The translations under genes were made by a program, and so were the position numbers. Positions 60,316 through 64,000 of a DNA stretch of 64,000 nucleotides are shown here, piece by piece. Below the pieces are notes generated by a model. It saw only the letters and a list, made by a program, of their open reading frames with translations. It had not been told where the DNA came from and did no database searches. The stretch comes from Actinopolymorpha alba DSM 45243 (lineage in GTDB: Bacteria; Actinomycetota; Actinomycetes; Propionibacteriales; Actinopolymorphaceae). Every line of letters starts with the position of its first letter. The stretch's first letter is position 1. The stretch covers positions 1 through 64,000 of the forward strand of contig NZ_KB892739.1 of assembly GCF_000373925.1 (NCBI RefSeq). The letters are read 5' to 3'.

Positions 60316-61548
60316 TCAGCCGGCATACACAGAATCCAGGCCGGTGGATCCGTCGGCCAGCTTCCTGGCATCGACCGGGCGGCCGGATCGGATGAGTGCC
60401 TGGACGTCGTCCTGGACGTCCCACACGTTGACGTTCATGCCCGCGACAACGCGGCCTTGACGAAGCCAGAACGCCACGAACTCCCGCGCCTTCGCCTCTC
60501 CGCGAACCACCACGTCGTCATACCCCGACCCCAGGTCCCCGCCGAACTCCATGCCCAGGTCGTACTGATCGGTGAAGAAGAACGGCACCGCGTCATAGGC
60601 ACCGCCTCCACCCAGCAGGGAACGCCCGGCGGCCGTACCACCGTCCTGCGCGTTCGCCCAGTGCTCCACCCGGATCTGGCGGCCGTACAGCGGCGACTGC
60701 CACCGGGCCACGTCACCGGCGGCGAACACGTCGGGGTTGGAGGTCTGGAGGGAGGAGTCTGTCAAGACGCCGTTGTCAACCGCGAGCCCGGCGGCCTCCG
60801 CGAGCTCGGTGTTGGGCTGGATCCCGATCCCGACGACCACGACGTCCGCGGGGAGCTCAGTGCCGTCCTCGGTCACGACGGCGCGCACCGATCCTTCAGC
60901 ACCACGGAATTCCGCGACGCCCTGGCCGAACCGGAACTCCACGCCGTGGTCACGGTGCAGGTCCGCGAAGACGTTGCCCATCTCCGGCCCGAGCACGGCA
61001 TGCAGCGGCGTCGGGTGCGGCTCGACCACCACCACGTCGGCGCCGTGCGTGCGGGCAGCGGCCGCCGCCTCCAGGCCGATCCACCCGGCGCCCACCACGA
61101 CCACCCGGGCGCCCGCCGCAAAAGACTCCTTCAGGCGAAGCGAATCCGCCATCGTCCGCAGATACAGCACACCATCGAGGTCGCCACCAGGAACGCGGAG
61201 CCGGCGTACGGACGAACCCGTTGTCAAGAGCAGCTTGTCGTAAGGGAGCACGTCGCCGTCGGCCAGCTCCACCTCGTGCCCGCCCGCATCGAGCCGCTGC
61301 GCACGCACACCGAGCCGCAGCTCGACCGCATGCTCGGCGTACCACTCCTGGGGATGGACGTACGCCACGGACGGCTCGTCGTTGCCGAGCAGCACCCCCT
61401 TGGACAGCGGCGGACGTTCGTACGGCCGTTCGCTCTCCTCACCGACCAACACGATCCGGCCGTCGAATCCCTCGGCACGCAGGGCTTCGGCGGCTCGGGC
61501 CCCGGCAAGACTGGCGCCAACGATCACGAACGTGGGAGCGGTGGGCAC
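60316..61548 (-). CDS. FAD-dependent pyridine nucleotide-disulfide-type oxidoreductase (ferredoxin reductase-like)
   Basis: A 410-residue flavoprotein. FAD motif FVIVGASLAGARAAEALRAE, the GERPYxRPPLSK signature as SERPYERPPLSKGVL, NAD motif RVVVVGAGWIGLEAAAAART and the second FAD motif NPDVFAAGDVARW. This is the rubredoxin/ferredoxin reductase class that passes electrons from NADH to oxygenases. The reductase C-terminal domain is complete (VVAGMNVNVWDVQDDVQALI). No ferredoxin or oxygenase gene is adjacent. GTG start with GGAGG seven bases upstream. It is separated from the operon by a terminator hairpin. Confidence 0.92.
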   Translation of the reverse strand: MPTAPTFVIVGASLAGARAAEALRAEGFDGRIVLVGEESERPYERPPLSKGVLLGNDEPSVAYVHPQEWYAEHAVELRLGVRAQRLDAGGHEVELADGDVLPYDKLLLTTGSSVRRLRVPGGDLDGVLYLRTMADSLRLKESFAAGARVVVVGAGWIGLEAAAAARTHGADVVVVEPHPTPLHAVLGPEMGNVFADLHRDHGVEFRFGQGVAEFRGAEGSVRAVVTEDGTELPADVVVVGIGIQPNTELAEAAGLAVDNGVLTDSSLQTSNPDVFAAGDVARWQSPLYGRQIRVEHWANAQDGGTAAGRSLLGGGGAYDAVPFFFTDQYDLGMEFGGDLGSGYDDVVVRGEAKAREFVAFWLRQGRVVAGMNVNVWDVQDDVQALIRSGRPVDARKLADGSTGLDSVYAG

Positions 61549-61581
61549 TGCACACCTCCAGATGATCGGTTTCTGGGCAAC

Positions 61582-62877
61582 CTACCCCGTGAGCGAACCA
61601 TGCAACGCGACAGCCGAGGCGTCGGTGAGCGACGCCACCTGGTCGACGATCACACGTAGCCGCGCCGCGTCGTCGCCCGCCACCGCGAAGTCGGCGCGGA
61701 ATGCCGGATCCAGGCCGCGCGGCGCGCACAGGCGGAGGGTCGCGACCAGCCCCTGGATGATCTCCCGCTGCCGCTCGAGGAGGGCGAGGCGTTCGGTGGA
61801 CCGCATGACGTACCTCGCCGCGATTCCCTTGAGGACAGCGATCTCCAGCCTGGTCTCCCGCGGGACCACGAGGTCGGCGCGGTAACGGGTCAACCTTCCA
61901 CCGCCGTACGCGGCGTGCGTCGCCTGCTCCGCCGCCGTACAGAACCGGCCGATGAGCTGGCTCGTCAGGTCCTTCAGCACGGCAAGGGAACGCCGATGGC
62001 CGTCGTAGTCAGACTCCGGCCAGTACCCGAAGTTCCGCAACCGGTCATAGGCCGCGTCCAGTTCGGCATCCTCGCTGCCCGGGACATACCAGTCGCGGAC
62101 GACCTCCCAGACGGTCCGGCGTTCGGCCGCGTCGGCGAGGCGGACCAGCGGGAGGCGGCCCGACACCACGCCGTCCTCGACATCATGGACGGAGTACGCC
62201 ACGTCGTCGGCGAAGTCCATGACCTGCGCCTCCACGCACCGGCGGTCGGGTGCGACCCCCGCGCGGAGCCAGGCGAACACCTCCTGGTCGTCGTCGTACA
62301 CGCCGAACTTCTGCCCCGCCTCGGCCGGCCGGTCGGCGCGCCGCCAGGGATACTTCGTCGCCGCGTCCAGAGTGGCGCGGGTCAGGTTGAGACCGGCGCT
62401 ACGACCAGGCTCGCGGGCACCGAGGTCCGCGGCCGCCGTGGGCACGAAGCTCTTGGCCTCCAGCCGGGTGAGCAGCCGCAGGGTCTGGGCATTCCCCTCG
62501 AACCCGCCGATCTGCCTCGACACCTCATCGAGTGCGGCCTCGCCGTTGTGACCGAACGGCGGATGCCCGAGGTCGTGCGCGAGACAGGCCGTGTCGACGA
62601 CGTCGGGATCACAGCCGAGGGCCTGACCGAGTTCGCGACCGACCTGCGCCACCTCGAGGGTGTGGGTGAGGCGGGTACGGACGAAGTCGTCGGTGCCGGG
62701 CCCGATGACCTGCGTCTTCGCCGCGAGCCGCCGCAGTGCCGCTGAATGCAGGACCCGCGCGCGGTCGCGGGCGAACGGCGTGCGACCGGCACTCTTCGGG
62801 GGCTCGGCGACCCAGCGCTCGACGTCGGGCGGGGTGTAGCCGGTGTCCTCCCGATGGGTATTTCCACGTACCGTCAT
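61582..62877 (-). CDS. dgt: Deoxyguanosinetriphosphate triphosphohydrolase-like protein
   Basis: A 431-residue HD-domain dNTPase. Metal site: His in [10 protein letters not shown], His-Asp in [17 protein letters not shown] and Asp in [39 protein letters not shown] is the family's N-terminal signature. It splits dNTPs to nucleosides and triphosphate and helps control dNTP pools. In related genomes it directly precedes dnaG; here the order and strand are kept but the two genes lie 11.8 kb apart. Confidence 0.94.
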   Translation of the reverse strand: MTVRGNTHREDTGYTPPDVERWVAEPPKSAGRTPFARDRARVLHSAALRRLAAKTQVIGPGTDDFVRTRLTHTLEVAQVGRELGQALGCDPDVVDTACLAHDLGHPPFGHNGEAALDEVSRQIGGFEGNAQTLRLLTRLEAKSFVPTAAADLGAREPGRSAGLNLTRATLDAATKYPWRRADRPAEAGQKFGVYDDDQEVFAWLRAGVAPDRRCVEAQVMDFADDVAYSVHDVEDGVVSGRLPLVRLADAAERRTVWEVVRDWYVPGSEDAELDAAYDRLRNFGYWPESDYDGHRRSLAVLKDLTSQLIGRFCTAAEQATHAAYGGGRLTRYRADLVVPRETRLEIAVLKGIAARYVMRSTERLALLERQREIIQGLVATLRLCAPRGLDPAFRADFAVAGDDAARLRVIVDQVASLTDASAVALHGSLTG

Positions 62878-62960
62878 CGCCGATGACCTTAGCCGCGCTG
62901 GCCCGGCCCGTCACGTACGGCCGTCTCCGCGAGACGGCCGGCGCGCCGCCTCCTCCGGAG

Positions 62961-62966
62961 TACAGT
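62961..62966 (+). promoter_or_regulatory. -10 box of the iron permease promoter
   Basis: TACAGT fits TAnnnT; transcription would begin near 62973, directly at the iron box that follows. Confidence 0.4.
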
Positions 62967-62976
62967 GAGGCCGGGG

Positions 62977-62995
62977 TTAGATAGGCAAGCCTAAC
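62977..62995 (+). promoter_or_regulatory. DtxR/IdeR-type iron box
   Basis: TTAGATAGGCAAGCCTAAC is a 19-bp near-palindrome matching the DtxR/IdeR box (TTAGGTTAGCCTAACCTAA) in both half-sites. It lies just downstream of the -10 box and 48 bases before the iron permease gene, so iron-loaded repressor would block transcription. Confidence 0.85.
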
Positions 62996-63042
62996 CAAAT
63001 GATCTCCCCCTCGCCGGGCCGTCCGGGAGGAGGCGGAGCGCG

Positions 63043-63909
63043 GTGCTCGCGACGTTCGTCATCGGCCTCCGCGAGGCACTGGAAGCGGCGCTGATCGTCG
63101 GGATCGTCGCGGCATTCCTACGCCAGCGCGGGCGCGGCGACGCATTGCGGTACGTCTGGCTCGGCGTGTTCGTCGCCGTACTGGCGTGCACCGCGATCGC
63201 CAGCGGCCTCGTGATCCTCTCGGCCGAACTCGACAAGCCGGCCCAGGACGGCCTGGAGGCGATCATCAGCCTGGTCGCCGTCGGCATGGTGACCTACATG
63301 GTCATCTGGATGCGCCGGCACGCGCGCGACCTCAGGCGGGATCTGGAGGGAGTGGCGTCCGGAGCGCTGGCCAAGGGCTCCGCCTTCGCCCTGGTCGCGA
63401 TGGCGGTCCTCGCCGTCCTTCGCGAAGGCGTCGAGACCGTGGTCTTCCTGCTCGCGGTGTTCCGGCAGGCCCAGGACCCCGCGCTGGCGGGCGTGGGTGC
63501 GATCCTTGGTCTGCTCGTCGCCCTCGCTCTGGGCTACGGCATCTACCGCGGCGGGGTACACCTCAACCTCTCGAGGTTCTTCCGTGCCACCGGCCTGGTA
63601 CTGGTGCTGGTGGCAGCCGGACTCCTGATGAGCGCCGCTCATGCCGCCCACGAGGCGGGCTGGCTCGACTTCGGCCAGGCTCGCGTGCTCGACCTCAGCT
63701 GGCTCGTACGCCCCGGCTCTGTCCGCGAGTCGCTGCTGACCGGCGTACTCGGCCTGCGGGCCAAGCCCGTGCTCATTGAGGTCGTGGTCTGGCTCCTCTA
63801 CTTCGTACCGCTCGCGCTCTATGTGGCCTGGCCCGCATCGGGCGGGCGCGCCCGTCCCACCACCTCGGACGTTGCCGCGACCTCGGCTCGGGCAGGGCGG
63901 CGCCCCTAA
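63043..63909 (+). CDS. efeU: FTR1/EfeU-family iron permease
   Basis: A 288-residue membrane protein with seven helices and two iron-binding REGxE-type motifs: REALEAALIVGIVAAF in the first helix and REGVETVVFLLAVF in the fourth. It takes up ferric iron after ferrous oxidation, in most bacteria with EfeO and EfeB encoded next to it. Neither lies in the 90 bases that remain; the next start codon (63991) belongs to another gene. GTG start with GGAGG nine bases before. Control by an iron box is clear from the upstream sequence. Confidence 0.9.
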   Translation: MLATFVIGLREALEAALIVGIVAAFLRQRGRGDALRYVWLGVFVAVLACTAIASGLVILSAELDKPAQDGLEAIISLVAVGMVTYMVIWMRRHARDLRRDLEGVASGALAKGSAFALVAMAVLAVLREGVETVVFLLAVFRQAQDPALAGVGAILGLLVALALGYGIYRGGVHLNLSRFFRATGLVLVLVAAGLLMSAAHAAHEAGWLDFGQARVLDLSWLVRPGSVRESLLTGVLGLRAKPVLIEVVVWLLYFVPLALYVAWPASGGRARPTTSDVAATSARAGRRP

Positions 63910-63977
63910 CCAAGCAAGAGACGAATCAGCTTATCCACAAGGGCTTCTGGGGCCCTGCGGGGTGATCATTTGAGTGA

Positions 63978-63983
63978 TAGGCT
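63978..63983 (+). promoter_or_regulatory. -10 box of a leaderless gene at the right edge
   Basis: TAGGCT, seven bases ahead of ATG at 63991, with no SD between. Confidence 0.45.
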
Positions 63984-63990
63984 CGCACAC

Positions 63991-64000
63991 ATGTTCGATC
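63991..64000 (+). CDS. Start of a gene cut by the window edge
   Basis: Only three codons (MFD) are visible. The ATG lies seven bases after TAGGCT, so a leaderless start is likely. No function can be assigned. Confidence 0.35.

Overview
The window is high-GC DNA from an actinobacterium. This is supported by an Otr(A)-like ribosomal protection protein, an MmyB-type XRE regulator, a mycothiol-type DinB-fold protein, a HelY-like helicase, a ROK/XylA/XylB xylose set, a DtxR/IdeR-type iron box, and many genes whose start codon lies 6-7 nt after a TAnnnT -10 box with no ribosome binding site, as in leaderless mRNAs. The genus cannot be fixed from the sequence alone.

Left half (1 to about 32.4 kb) is accessory in character: intact genes are mixed with broken ones. 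It opens with the tail of an IS200/IS605-type TnpA. A two-component system (8.0-10.0 kb) sits beside a membrane multicopper oxidase operon and a carotenoid-biosynthesis-family membrane protein; a palindromic site is duplicated upstream of both sets. A resistance-like block follows: a SAM methyltransferase, an Otr(A)/Tet(M)-like protein behind a structured leader with a leader ORF, a Sul-like dihydropteroate synthase, an APH-like phosphotransferase, a Ski2-like helicase, an ABC exporter half-transporter behind a second leader peptide and SD-sequestering hairpin, a DinB-fold protein, and an exporter-type ABC pair. Next come fragments (VOC, tyrosine recombinase, MFS) around a redox cluster (XRE regulator, two aldo/keto reductases, flavodoxin lipoprotein, CMD protein, SDR). 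Two copies of a 39-bp imperfect direct repeat lie about 29.8 kb apart at 2.43 and 32.27 kb and bracket most of this half.

Right half (32.4-64 kb) looks chromosomal: NYN protein, MASE1 membrane protein, tRNA-Asn with a strong terminator, M1 metallopeptidase lipoprotein, group 2 sigma factor, glucuronyl C5-epimerase-like lipoprotein, a sugar/xylose region (TIM-barrel isomerase, Gfo/Idh/MocA oxidoreductase, xylA, ROK repressor, xylB), dnaG, dgt and an FTR1 iron permease with an iron box.

Between dnaG and dgt lies a tightly overlapping ten-gene operon: amino-acid-type ABC importer, GntR regulator, aminotransferase, enolase-superfamily enzyme, M20 deacylase, carbon-nitrogen hydrolase, metal-ligand-less M24 (DoeA/creatinase-like) hydrolase and homoserine-dehydrogenase-like enzyme. 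Together these suggest uptake and stepwise breakdown of an ectoine-like or N-acylated diamino acid to aspartate semialdehyde or homoserine. This operon and the two leader-controlled resistance genes are the best candidates for undescribed biology here.
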